A stretch of 32,498 bases of DNA, from assembly GCF_902804475.1 (NCBI RefSeq), contig NZ_CADCSU010000096.1, positions 1 to 32,498 of the forward strand, in the 5' to 3' direction. This document shows positions 1 to 7,710 of the stretch, piece after piece. How positions within the stretch are numbered: position 1 is the stretch's first letter; each line of letters begins with the position of its first letter. The translations under genes and the position numbers were made by a program. The notes under the pieces were generated by a model that searched no databases, was not told the DNA's origin, and worked only from the letters and a program-made list of their open reading frames with translations. The DNA is from Flavobacterium bizetiae (lineage in GTDB: Bacteria; Bacteroidota; Bacteroidia; Flavobacteriales; Flavobacteriaceae).

Positions 1-48
1 TAATAAAAGGATTAGAATTATATTTTTCAAAATCAATTTATAAAATTA

Positions 49-453
49 TTAAAACCTGCTTTCTAAATAATTTATATTATTATCAGCCAAAGCTTTTAAA
101 TATCCAATTGTTGTCTCTTTGCTTTGATCAAGCAAGTCAGAGGTATAATTATTATTTAATTTTTCGCTAAAACCAAACCAGGTTTTTTGAACTTTTGGCC
201 TTTTAAAAAAGATGTAAAATTCATATTGATCCGGAGTTCCAATAGCAGAAATCGCTAAAGCATTTTTATTGCTTAAATTCTCAAATTCAATCGAAGGAGA
301 GTAATAAACATTTTTTGCATTCTCCATTTTTTCTAAATGCAACTTCCACGGAAAACGCTCAAATATTTGCACTATTTCCGAAGAATCAATCTTTCCCTTT
401 TCAATAATTTCAGGATTTACAGGCTCGCAAATGCTATATCTAAAATTGCTCAT
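49..453 (-). CDS. hypothetical protein, 134 aa
   Basis: I do not recognise a family. The protein is soluble, with no signal peptide or membrane segment. It has a mixed alpha/beta look: a central stretch (about residues 60-95) alternates hydrophobic and charged residues (AISAIGT, YEFYIFFKRP), as in beta hairpins, and the C-terminus is probably helical. The ATG at 451-453 is the only start that keeps the N-terminus, and it is preceded on its strand by an A/T-rich leader with no Shine-Dalgarno motif, as is usual in this group. It lies 67 nt downstream of the patatin-like gene on the same strand and could be the last gene of that unit. The reading frame is clean and codon use matches its neighbours, so I believe it is a real gene. 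The function is unknown. Confidence 0.7.
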   Translation of the reverse strand: MSNFRYSICEPVNPEIIEKGKIDSSEIVQIFERFPWKLHLEKMENAKNVYYSPSIEFENLSNKNALAISAIGTPDQYEFYIFFKRPKVQKTWFGFSEKLNNNYTSDLLDQSKETTIGYLKALADNNINYLESRF

Positions 454-520
454 TTTCTATTCTTTATATTCTCTTAGTTAAATTTTTAGGTTATTTCAAT
501 CTAAAATCTAAATTCTAAAA

Positions 521-1420
521 TTAGCGATTATCACTCATAACCTCAGACTTATTCTGAGCATATTCATAACCTTGCTCCCACCATTCTTTCATTACTTCTT
601 TATTAAAAATCAAAGCATTATCTGTTAGTTTTGTGGGCGTGTAATATAAGTTAAGTTTTACATTCTTATTGTTTGCCATTAGTTTTCCTATGGCAATATC
701 ATGTTTTTCAACCTGATCTAATGCAATTCGGAACAAGTCGATCATTAACGAAAACGGATTTTTACCAATAACGGTTTTATTCATATTGACTTCGGTTTCC
801 AGAATAATTACATCAATTTCGGTGGCTCCGCGATTAATCGCCTCACGAATAGGAACCAAGCTCGAAAATCCTCCGTCGCCATATTCGAAATTATCTTTCT
901 CGACCAAACTCATAAACGGAACATAATTACTTGAAATCCAAGACCAATCGCAAAACTCTTCGTAAGTACAATCTTTTATCGATTTATATTCTGATTCGTT
1001 TTTGGTAAAATTGGTAACAGTAATCACAACATCGTTTTTTAATTTCTTTAGTTTATTAAAATCCGATAACGAGAAGTTGTTTCTAATGTATTTCTTTAAT
1101 CCTTTACTTTCTCCAAAAGTTCTTTTTCCTTTAAAAAACTGACGCAGTACATTGAAGTGATTTATCGTTACGATATCGACCCCATCTTTAGTTTTAACTA
1201 CAAACGGACAAATATTAAAAATACTTGCCATAGTAACATTGGTATAAACAGAATGAATTTTTTTGATGTGACCTAACGCCAAATGCGGAATAAGTAAGCT
1301 ACCTGTAGAAGTTCCTATAAAAAGATCATATTCGTGATTTTTCTCTTCTATTAAATATTGCGCTACACCACCGGCAAACGCGCCTTTACTTCCTCCACCA
1401 GAAATAACCAATGCTCTCAT
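521..1420 (-). CDS. patatin-like phospholipase family protein
   Basis: A single-domain patatin-like serine hydrolase of 299 aa, which cleaves acyl esters of lipids with a Ser-Asp dyad. The sequence shows the oxyanion-hole loop GGGSKG (residues 8-13), the nucleophile elbow GTSTG (Ser38) and the DGG motif with Asp182 (GDGG). This is the complete set and order for bacterial patatins. No signal peptide or beta-barrel domain is present, so it is probably cytoplasmic, unlike the large PlpD-type secreted patatins. Length is normal for the small bacterial class. It is on the same strand as the M1 peptidase gene upstream, but a 139-nt palindromic gap separates them, so co-transcription is uncertain. 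The substrate cannot be told from sequence. Confidence 0.9.
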   Translation of the reverse strand: MRALVISGGGSKGAFAGGVAQYLIEEKNHEYDLFIGTSTGSLLIPHLALGHIKKIHSVYTNVTMASIFNICPFVVKTKDGVDIVTINHFNVLRQFFKGKRTFGESKGLKKYIRNNFSLSDFNKLKKLKNDVVITVTNFTKNESEYKSIKDCTYEEFCDWSWISSNYVPFMSLVEKDNFEYGDGGFSSLVPIREAINRGATEIDVIILETEVNMNKTVIGKNPFSLMIDLFRIALDQVEKHDIAIGKLMANNKNVKLNLYYTPTKLTDNALIFNKEVMKEWWEQGYEYAQNKSEVMSDNR

Positions 1421-1439
1421 AAATATTATTGTAGGTTTT

Positions 1440-1559
1440 GTTTTTGGATAATCTTTTAAGAAAATAGAATCAAGAGTAAAAAATAAAGACTAAAATCCAT
1501 CATCTTTATTCTATTTTCTATTCTCTTGCATCTTTCTTCTTGCTTCTATTCTCTATAAT
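1440..1559. repeat. intergenic imperfect palindrome of AGAATA/TATTCT-type words
   Basis: The gap between the M1 peptidase and patatin genes has a purine-rich left half (from about 1458, with AAAATAGAATCAAGAG) and a pyrimidine-rich right half (to about 1556, with TCTATTTTCTATTCTCTTG and CTTGCTTCTATTCTCT). The halves are imperfect reverse complements made of repeated short words. The architecture matches the palindromic elements at 5008-5135, 9820-10035 and 20471-20848. RNA from either strand could fold into a long bulged hairpin. Its function is unknown. Confidence 0.4.
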
Positions 1560-3620
1560 CTACTCTTTCAACAAACGATTCAATTGAAATTGTTCTTCGG
1601 GGTTCAAATTAGGCAAAATTCTTTCAAACGAAGCACGCATTTCTGAATTTTTTAATAAAACGCGTATCGTATCTCTTCCGTACTTTGAAAATTGCCACAT
1701 ATGATGCGTCGTCGCACTAACTAAATTACTCAAAACCTGATCGTTAATTATTTTAAAAGCGATAAGTTTTTCAAGTGCATTTTGTCTCGTTGTAGCTTCG
1801 TATTTTGTAGACGAAAATGAAATTAATTCATTGACTAAAGCCTCTGGATTTTCGCTATAATTGGGAGTTGATAATGCTAATGAAAGCCACAAAGTGCGAA
1901 GATTAAAATCATTAAAACCAACCCAATCTTTAGATTTATTTAAATATGCTGTTCGATGCTCGGGGAAATTTCTCCATAAATAAAACAAGGCTATTTCCTG
2001 TGTTTGATATGATTTATCGTCTAGTAAAGTTTCATAATTTGTTCTGAAATCTTCCGGAATTTTAGACAATGAACTAGCAACAGCCTGACGAACCTGTACA
2101 TTATTGGTTTGCAACGCTATTAGCAAAAGTTCTTTTTTTGCCTCGTATTTTTCAGGTTCAATCTGACTCACAATTGCTTCTTTTACAGTTTCGTAAACAT
2201 CAGATTCTAATGTATTTTTTAAAAACTCTATTTTCTCTGGTAATGGTGTCTTCTTTAATTTATCTACTTCTAAACGAGTCTGAATTGCTTTGTTTTTGCT
2301 CAATAAAGCATTTGCTGCAGGCGTATCAAAAGCAGTAGATTCTAACCAGGTTTTCTGAAATTGATCAAGATCAAAATCAGATACTTTTTTTATTTCGTCG
2401 AAGAAATTTTGAGTATTTACATTTTGATAAGCATACTTTTTCAAGTAACTTTTTATGGCTTTTTTGAATGCTTTATCGCCAATAGATTCGTGCAAAACGA
2501 ATAAAGCCCAGGCTCCTTTTTCGTAAAAAGTAAGTGAACTTGCTTTGGCATTCAGAACCGGAATCGAATCGTTTCTAGAAGCGAATTTAATTTGCTGGGC
2601 CGTTTCGTATAATTTTGAATAGAAAAAATCTTCGCCATAAATCTCTCTTTCGGCTAATGCTGCATAGTACGTTGCAAAACCTTCCTGAAGCCAATGATGT
2701 TTACTGCTTTCAGCCGTAATTAAATCTCCAAACCAGTGATGCGCCAATTCGTGAGCGTCAACATTTGTATAGTTTCTATCTGTAAAACCTATTGAGTCTA
2801 CTACATAACGGGTTGCAAAAAGCGTTGTCGTGGTGTTTTCCATTCCTGCGTATAAGAAATCACGAACCGGAATTTCTCTATAAATCCCCCACGGATATTT
2901 AACGCTTATTTCTTTTTCTAAAAAATCAAAAATACGTTTTGAGTATCTGTAAGTAGGTTCAAAACGATTTGCATCTTTATTTTCTAAATAATATTCTAGC
3001 GGAATTTTAGATTTTGCCTTAAATTCTTTTTTGTCATATTTTCCAATGGCAAGCATCAACAAGTACGAACTCATAGGATTTTGCATTTGGTATTGCCAAT
3101 GCGTTGAATTTCCTTCTGATTTTTTTTCTTTTAAAATTCCGTTTGAAACAACCTGATAATCAATATCGTAAGTAACTCCTAAACTAAAAATAACTTTTTC
3201 GTTTACATCGTCGAAACTAGGAAACCAATTACTGGTATATCTTCCCTGACCTTGTGTCCAGATTTGAGTTTCTGAATTATCAATATTTACAAAATAAAGA
3301 GCCTGTTTTGGTTTAACCGAATATTCAAAAGTTAGACGATTTTCACCTTTTTCAAAATGATTCACAATTTGTAGTTCCTTGCCTGTGTTGATATAAAGAA
3401 CGTCTTTATTGTCAATCTGAACATGAGAAAACTCCATGTTTTTAGCATCGATTTTAATGGTATCAATTGGTTTTAAAACCTCAAAACGATAATCGACAGT
3501 TCCTGAAACTGATTTTTCGACGGCATTTAATTTCAATTGTCCTGAAACCGATTTAAAATCGACAAATTGGGTTTGTTGTGCGAAAACGAAACTGGTGATA
3601 AAAAGAAAGATGTATTTCAT
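1560..3620 (-). CDS. M1 family zinc metallopeptidase (aminopeptidase), secreted
   Basis: A gluzincin aminopeptidase that removes N-terminal residues from peptides, probably in the periplasm or outside the cell. Residues 1-15 form a signal peptide (MKYIFLFITSFVFAQQ) with a cleavage site near FAQ. The exopeptidase GxMEN motif appears as AGMEN (258-262). The zinc site is HELAH (290-294), followed after exactly 18 residues by the third ligand Glu313 in LQEGFATYY, the canonical HExxH-x18-E spacing. A likely catalytic Tyr follows near residue 368 (YEKGAW). The last 250 residues look like a helical HEAT-like C-terminal domain. At 686 aa it is shorter than eukaryotic M1 enzymes but normal for Bacteroidota. 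The start at 3620 gives an intact signal peptide, and a TAnnTTTG box lies just upstream. Confidence 0.93.
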   Translation of the reverse strand: MKYIFLFITSFVFAQQTQFVDFKSVSGQLKLNAVEKSVSGTVDYRFEVLKPIDTIKIDAKNMEFSHVQIDNKDVLYINTGKELQIVNHFEKGENRLTFEYSVKPKQALYFVNIDNSETQIWTQGQGRYTSNWFPSFDDVNEKVIFSLGVTYDIDYQVVSNGILKEKKSEGNSTHWQYQMQNPMSSYLLMLAIGKYDKKEFKAKSKIPLEYYLENKDANRFEPTYRYSKRIFDFLEKEISVKYPWGIYREIPVRDFLYAGMENTTTTLFATRYVVDSIGFTDRNYTNVDAHELAHHWFGDLITAESSKHHWLQEGFATYYAALAEREIYGEDFFYSKLYETAQQIKFASRNDSIPVLNAKASSLTFYEKGAWALFVLHESIGDKAFKKAIKSYLKKYAYQNVNTQNFFDEIKKVSDFDLDQFQKTWLESTAFDTPAANALLSKNKAIQTRLEVDKLKKTPLPEKIEFLKNTLESDVYETVKEAIVSQIEPEKYEAKKELLLIALQTNNVQVRQAVASSLSKIPEDFRTNYETLLDDKSYQTQEIALFYLWRNFPEHRTAYLNKSKDWVGFNDFNLRTLWLSLALSTPNYSENPEALVNELISFSSTKYEATTRQNALEKLIAFKIINDQVLSNLVSATTHHMWQFSKYGRDTIRVLLKNSEMRASFERILPNLNPEEQFQLNRLLKE

Positions 3621-3625
3621 TGAAA

Positions 3626-3633
3626 TAAATTTG
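3626..3633 (+). promoter_or_regulatory. candidate -7 box for the Dph6-like gene
   Basis: TAAATTTG matches the Bacteroidota -7 consensus TAnnTTTG. It would start transcription near 3640, leaving a leader of about 48 nt before the ATG at 3688. I see no convincing TTG at the -33 position. Confidence 0.35.
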
Positions 3634-3645
3634 AAGGCGAAAATC

Positions 3646-3653
3646 CAAAGTTA
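3646..3653 (-). promoter_or_regulatory. candidate -7 box for the M1 peptidase gene
   Basis: On the minus strand this reads TAACTTTG, matching TAnnTTTG, 26 nt upstream of the peptidase start codon. With the plus-strand box at 3626-3633 the two promoters would face each other, so each transcript would run over the other promoter. No well-spaced -33 element is visible. Confidence 0.35.
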
Positions 3654-3687
3654 CAAAGGTTTCACCAACAAATCGAATGAAATTTGT

Positions 3688-4452
3688 ATGTTTACCTTAG
3701 AAAATTATAACAACGTGCCTACACCTCAAAAAGCTATATTTAACTGGAGCAGCGGAAAAGATTCTGCTCTGGCATTGTATAAAACATTACAAAATCCTGA
3801 TTTTAAAATCGAATATTTACTTACGAGCGTCAATCAGCAATTTCAGCGAATTTCAATGCATGGTGTTCGTGTCGAATTGTTAGAAGCTCAGGCAAAAAGC
3901 ATTGGTTTGCCGCTTAAAATCATGCAAATTCCTGAAATACCTACCATGGAAGTGTATGAAAATGTGATGACCAAAACTTTAAGCGAATTAAAAAACGAAG
4001 GAATTACACATTCTGTTTTTGGTGATATTTTCCTTGAAGATCTACGTAAATACCGAGAAGATCAATTGCTTAAAATTGGTTTTGAAGCTGTTTTTCCTTT
4101 ATGGAAAATTCCAACGAAGGATTTGATTCAGGAGTTTATTTCCTTAGGATTTAAAACAATTGTGGTTTGTGTAAACGAACGTTATCTGGATAAAAGTTTT
4201 GTGGGCCGAATTATCGATCAGGAATTTATAACTGATTTACCTGAAAATGTAGATGTTTGCGGAGAAAACGGCGAATTTCATACCTTTACTTTTGATGGTC
4301 CTATTTTTTCCGAACCTATTCAATTTGAAATTGGAGAAATTGTTTATCGCAAATATGAACAACCCAAAACGGAAGATTCCTCAAATACCGTTTGTGATAC
4401 CAATACCAGTGAAGTTTTTGATTTTGGGTTTTGGTATTGTGATTTAATCTAG
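3688..4452 (+). CDS. Dph6-related ATP pyrophosphatase (diphthine-ammonia ligase family)
   Basis: An N-type ATP pyrophosphatase of 254 aa, related to the archaeal/eukaryotic enzyme that amidates diphthine. Bacteria lack diphthamide, so the real substrate is unknown. The family would activate a carboxylate with ATP and transfer ammonia. The PP-loop is SSGKDS (residues 21-26 from the chosen start). Further family features are VRVELLEAQAKSIGLPL, GDIFLEDLRKYRE, and near the C-terminus CGENGEFHTF, the counterpart of the CGExGE signature. The frame is open back to 3595, but that extension overlaps the divergent peptidase gene and reads like non-coding sequence. The ATG at 3688, about 20 residues before the PP-loop, fits the family, so I chose it. 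The small HEAGH gene follows 48 nt downstream and may be co-transcribed. Confidence 0.85.
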   Translation: MFTLENYNNVPTPQKAIFNWSSGKDSALALYKTLQNPDFKIEYLLTSVNQQFQRISMHGVRVELLEAQAKSIGLPLKIMQIPEIPTMEVYENVMTKTLSELKNEGITHSVFGDIFLEDLRKYREDQLLKIGFEAVFPLWKIPTKDLIQEFISLGFKTIVVCVNERYLDKSFVGRIIDQEFITDLPENVDVCGENGEFHTFTFDGPIFSEPIQFEIGEIVYRKYEQPKTEDSSNTVCDTNTSEVFDFGFWYCDLI

Positions 4453-4500
4453 TATTTGGTTTCAAAATAAAATATTATTTTTACTTAAAATCATCGTAAT

Positions 4501-5007
4501 ATGCCTGCAAAACAGAAAGATGTAAAAATAGAGAAAGTGCTATCTTTCCTGAACGAAATAGGAATTGATGTCGTTGAAAAAGAGCTTGAGGATACTTTTT
4601 TACCAGGATTAAGTTTGGGTTCCAATTGCATTTATATCGATTATGATAAATTATTATATCCTGGCGATATCTTACACGAAGCAGGACATTTGGCAGTTAC
4701 CACTTCTTCCGAAAGAAAATTAGTTGGTTCAAGCGAAATGTCACCAGAATGGCCTACTCAGTCTGAAGAAATAGTGGCGATTCTATGGTCTTTTGCTGCG
4801 GCAAATCATCTGCAATTGCCTTTAGATTTTGTATTTCATCCTAATGGTTACAAAGGCGATTCGGATTGGTTTATTTCGAATTTTAGCAATAAAAATTACA
4901 TAGGATTACCCTTTTTAGAATGGATTGGACTTACCTTAAGCGATGATCGCGCACTTAAAGAAGGTAAGGAAGCTTTTCCTGTAATGCAAAAATGGTTAAG
5001 AGATTAG
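4501..5007 (+). CDS. small protein with an HEAGH zinc-peptidase-like motif
   Basis: 168 aa, no signal peptide, no membrane segment. Residues 58-65 read LHEAGHLA, an HExxH motif set in a hydrophobic helix as in zincin metallopeptidases. Some 26 residues later a helix begins SEEIVAILW, and Glu89 or Glu90 could be the third zinc ligand. The rest has no family signature that I recognise. The short size and lack of export signal suggest a cytoplasmic enzyme or a structural relic of a zincin fold. The ATG at 4501 is the first in frame after the Dph6-like gene. Co-occurrence with that gene suggests the same transcript but gives no clear functional clue. Peptidase activity is an inference from the motif alone. 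Confidence 0.75.
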   Translation: MPAKQKDVKIEKVLSFLNEIGIDVVEKELEDTFLPGLSLGSNCIYIDYDKLLYPGDILHEAGHLAVTTSSERKLVGSSEMSPEWPTQSEEIVAILWSFAAANHLQLPLDFVFHPNGYKGDSDWFISNFSNKNYIGLPFLEWIGLTLSDDRALKEGKEAFPVMQKWLRD

Positions 5008-5135
5008 TAATTAGAAAATTTGGCAATTAGAAAATGAGATAATGATGTTGTTATCTTTATCTGATAATTCAAAAATCAGTAAATTGATTTTTGAATTATC
5101 TAATTATCACATTTTCTAATTATCTAATTATCTAA
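5008..5135. terminator. large palindrome at a convergent junction, probable bidirectional terminator
   Basis: The gap between the convergent genes holds a perfect 16-bp inverted repeat, 5063-5078 with 5085-5100 (core GATAATTCAAAAATCA), around a 6-nt loop. Outside it a second pair, 5025-5043 and 5103-5121, matches at 18 of 19 positions (AATTAGAAAATG, then GATAAT). Further copies of TAATTAGA/TCTAATTA words flank it. Both strands can form the same nested hairpin, so it could end transcripts from both genes. Confidence 0.65.
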
Positions 5136-5675
5136 TTAAAAGTTATACAATTCAAGCAAATTAGTTACTGTATTCCAGTTTCTGATTGTTGCGGTAACAT
5201 TTAGTTTTTTCTCAATATACTTTTGATCAAATCTTGTTTTTCCTGCTCCAACGGCGTATTTAATAAAAATTCTGTTTCCATCAATACTAGCTTCGTCTGG
5301 CTTGAACTGACTGATTTTTAAATCGTTTATATTTTCGCTTTTTAAAGCTACCGAAACAAAAGCAACATATAGTTTTTTAGTGTCAACATCTTTTTCCTTT
5401 AAAAAAGGACTGTTTTTAAAACACAATTCCAGATCTTCTTTGGTAATGACGATCGTAGGAACTTCATGTCCGAATACTTTAAAAATTTCCTGTTTGATCA
5501 TGAAACCCACTTTTGCAGCATCTTCTTCGCTGTCTACAAAAACATTTCCGGATTGTAGATACGTGCGGACATTTTGAAAACCAATATTTTCTAACATTGC
5601 TTTCAAAGCCTCCATTTTCATCATGTTGTGGCCAGAAACGTTGATTCCGCGTAAGAGTGCTAAATGTGTTGTCAT
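5136..5675 (-). CDS. DUF1697 domain-containing protein
   Basis: 179 aa, the usual length of DUF1697 proteins, a widespread bacterial family without an assigned function. The N-terminus MTTHLALLRGINVSGHNMMK carries the family signature (LLRGINVxGxNxxxM). It is followed by L-x(3)-GF-x-NVRTYLQSGNVFV at about residues 28-50, which is equally characteristic. The C-terminal part (GAGKTRFDQKYIEKKL, ATIRNWNTVTNLLEL) also matches the family pattern in which an RNWNTV-like motif closes the domain. It is soluble and probably cytoplasmic. A TATCTTTG -7 box lies 16 nt upstream of the start. It reads divergently from nothing nearby and stands alone between two palindromic or AT-rich gaps, so context gives no hint of role. 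Confidence 0.9.
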   Translation of the reverse strand: MTTHLALLRGINVSGHNMMKMEALKAMLENIGFQNVRTYLQSGNVFVDSEEDAAKVGFMIKQEIFKVFGHEVPTIVITKEDLELCFKNSPFLKEKDVDTKKLYVAFVSVALKSENINDLKISQFKPDEASIDGNRIFIKYAVGAGKTRFDQKYIEKKLNVTATIRNWNTVTNLLELYNF

Positions 5676-5690
5676 TACTTAAGTTTTGTT

Positions 5691-5698
5691 CAAAGATA
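5691..5698 (-). promoter_or_regulatory. candidate -7 box of the DUF1697 gene
   Basis: The minus strand reads TATCTTTG, the TAnnTTTG consensus and identical to the box of the tRNA-Arg promoter in this window. The start codon is 16 nt downstream, giving a very short leader. The expected TTG about 19 nt further upstream is not seen. Confidence 0.45.
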
Positions 5699-5725
5699 AA
5701 AATTCATTTGGTGATTATAGAAGAA

Positions 5726-7489
5726 CTACTCTTCATCTTCTCCAATTTCTATATCAAAACTGATTAAGAAGTCGTTTAATCGTTTTTTATATTTTGCTTT
5801 GGCCTCGTTTACAATCTCTTCCGTTCCTTCGTTTGTTTCTATTGGATCAAGATTAAATTCTTTTTTAACCCATTGCTGAAACTCTTCTTTATTTTCATTT
5901 TCTTCGTAATATTCCTCATCTTTAAAAAAATAAGCCGAATCAAAATCAACTGAAATTTCTGTATCTAAAGTTAAAAGATGAATTAATTTGCGTGTGTTTT
6001 CGGCTACGACATGAATACCACCTTCATCTCCAAAAACAACTATAGGACAATTCTTTAAATCATTGTCTATAACCCAATAAGCATAAGAACTTCCGGAACC
6101 ATTTGCTCCTGCAAATTCAATAAAACTATTGTAAAATTCTTCTTTTTCAGACCAGGTTTTTATTCCTGTTTTTTCATTTGTTATAGTAAGTCCAAAACAT
6201 TGAGAATAGGTTTCTGCACTAAATTCCTGTTCGAATTCATATAATTTTAATAAATCTTCTGGTATAGCATAGTTACCAAACTGAACAGAAAAATCTTCTA
6301 ATGAAAAACTGCTGTCATACTCAGCATATTCTGTTTCATCTTCATCATTATCTTCTTCTTCAGAAGTTGCTGCCGTAAGCACTTCAAAAGCTTTAATAAC
6401 AGCACATTTTACACAGAACATTTCAATTCCGGGAGCTGTTTCATTGTTAGCCCATTGGTATTTTGGATTTCCATCTTCATGTAAATATTCTAATAAAAGC
6501 GTAATTTCTTCGGTATCATGACACCACAAAGCGCGTAATCTAATATTAAAACCATTTGCAATATCTTCAGAAATCTGACTGTATTTCTTTCCTTGGTATT
6601 CAAACGGAATAAACGAATACTCATTTCCTTCACTTTCTTTGCTGATTTTGCCTATAAATTCCTGTTCAGACAAAACGTTGATTATTTCTATAAACTGATC
6701 TCGAAAATTAGTATACATATACTTTTCCGTTTTTTCGTAATCAAGAATCGAAAGCCCTTGTTTAAAGGCGTCTTCGTGATAATTATTTCCTAAAATCTCT
6801 GTTCCATAATCTGAAATTTCGATAAAAGAATCATGTACAATATCTGATAATTTATGAGTCGACGGAAAGTAATTTTCAATGGTCATCACTGCTCCATTTT
6901 CATCCGCAACATTACTGCATATTAAAATATCAGGTCGGTTTGCACTAATTATCGCCTGAACATCTGTAAAACGTTCAAAATGCATGAGCATATCATCGCT
7001 ATAAATTAACCAGGCTGTAACATCGCCTTTTACAAAAAGTTCTCCGTGATTGTATTCTCCTAAAAGCGCATCACATTGTACACCGCCTCCCAAATAATGC
7101 ACGCTTCCAAACAGAGTAATATTTACGCTTGTTGTTTCTCCCAAAACGATTAAAGCGGGCGAATTATCTGTATCAAAAGAACTTATAAGTTTTTTAACCG
7201 CAAGATTTCCTTTAAAAATAAATCCTAATATAAAAACATCAGGATGTTCTTCTGTACTAAAATCCATTTCAAACGAATCCATTTCTACATCATCTTCTGC
7301 TAACAGAAAAATTGGATTTTCTTCATAGTCAGGAAAACGCCAGGTATCTTCAAAGACATTATAGATTTTTTCGTCGTTAAAATTGGTAAGATTTCCAATA
7401 ATATCGTGAGCTGCGTGTCGATTAATCACTTTAAATGTAACGCCGGCAAACTCTAAGGTTTCAAAAGGAACTTTTTCTTCGTTAATCAT
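5726..7489 (-). CDS. 587-aa protein: beta-helix-like N-terminal part and SUKH (SMI1/KNR4)-like C-terminal part
   Basis: A long acidic cytoplasmic protein without signal peptide or membrane segments. Residues about 85-175 contain short beta-rich repeats (GNLAVKKLIS, PALIVLGETTSVN, GEYNHGELFVKGDV, ending ISDD-like YSDDML). These resemble the polymer-forming beta-helix segments seen in some large immunity-like proteins. Residues about 400-520 resemble the SMI1/KNR4 (SUKH) fold: an IPEDLLKLYEFE helix, then FIEFAGANGSGSSYAYWV, PIVVFGDEGGIHVVAENT and RKLIHLL. SUKH domains are common among immunity proteins to polymorphic toxins and in general scaffolding proteins. No toxin gene is beside it, so an orphan immunity or protein-interaction role is only an inference. 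A low-complexity acidic run (EEEDNDEDETEYAEYD) near residue 380 separates the two parts. The start at 7489 has a -7 box upstream. Confidence 0.75.
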   Translation of the reverse strand: MINEEKVPFETLEFAGVTFKVINRHAAHDIIGNLTNFNDEKIYNVFEDTWRFPDYEENPIFLLAEDDVEMDSFEMDFSTEEHPDVFILGFIFKGNLAVKKLISSFDTDNSPALIVLGETTSVNITLFGSVHYLGGGVQCDALLGEYNHGELFVKGDVTAWLIYSDDMLMHFERFTDVQAIISANRPDILICSNVADENGAVMTIENYFPSTHKLSDIVHDSFIEISDYGTEILGNNYHEDAFKQGLSILDYEKTEKYMYTNFRDQFIEIINVLSEQEFIGKISKESEGNEYSFIPFEYQGKKYSQISEDIANGFNIRLRALWCHDTEEITLLLEYLHEDGNPKYQWANNETAPGIEMFCVKCAVIKAFEVLTAATSEEEDNDEDETEYAEYDSSFSLEDFSVQFGNYAIPEDLLKLYEFEQEFSAETYSQCFGLTITNEKTGIKTWSEKEEFYNSFIEFAGANGSGSSYAYWVIDNDLKNCPIVVFGDEGGIHVVAENTRKLIHLLTLDTEISVDFDSAYFFKDEEYYEENENKEEFQQWVKKEFNLDPIETNEGTEEIVNEAKAKYKKRLNDFLISFDIEIGEDEE

Positions 7490-7512
7490 ATCAAGAGCTT
7501 ATATTTTAAACA

Positions 7513-7547
7513 TTTAACAAATCTAATAATTATCTTTATTTGTTAAA
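7513..7547 (-). promoter_or_regulatory. -7 box overlapped by a 9-bp inverted repeat (possible operator)
   Basis: On the minus strand TAGATTTG (7525-7518) matches TAnnTTTG, 29 nt upstream of the 587-aa gene. The arm TTTAACAAA at 7513-7521 overlaps it and is exactly complementary to TTTGTTAAA at 7539-7547, with 17 nt between. An inverted repeat straddling a promoter is a typical operator position, but chance is possible in AT-rich DNA. Confidence 0.3.
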
Positions 7548-7607
7548 ATACTTATTCAATTATTTCAGGCTTTCAAATTTCCTATTTTAAATTTATCTTC
7601 GCTTTTC

Positions 7608-7710
7608 TAAAAGAGAACCGAAAATAGAAGAAAGAATACGGATCAAAATCTTTTTTCTTCACTCTATATTTTTTGTTCTATTATCTATATTCTAAAATCT
7701 AAAATAATTA
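7608..7710. repeat. AT-rich intergenic imperfect palindrome upstream of recG
   Basis: A purine-rich half (AAAATAGAAGAAAGAA, about 7619-7636) is followed by a pyrimidine-rich half (CTTTTTTCTTCACTCTATATTTT, in pieces) and then TCTAAAATCTAAAAT words up to the recG start codon. It has the same architecture as the element at 1440-1559. I see no clean -7 box for recG here. Confidence 0.35.

Noticed and set aside
3595..3687. N-terminal extension of the Dph6-like protein
   Set aside because: It overlaps the start of the divergent peptidase gene and its candidate promoters, and it has no family similarity.
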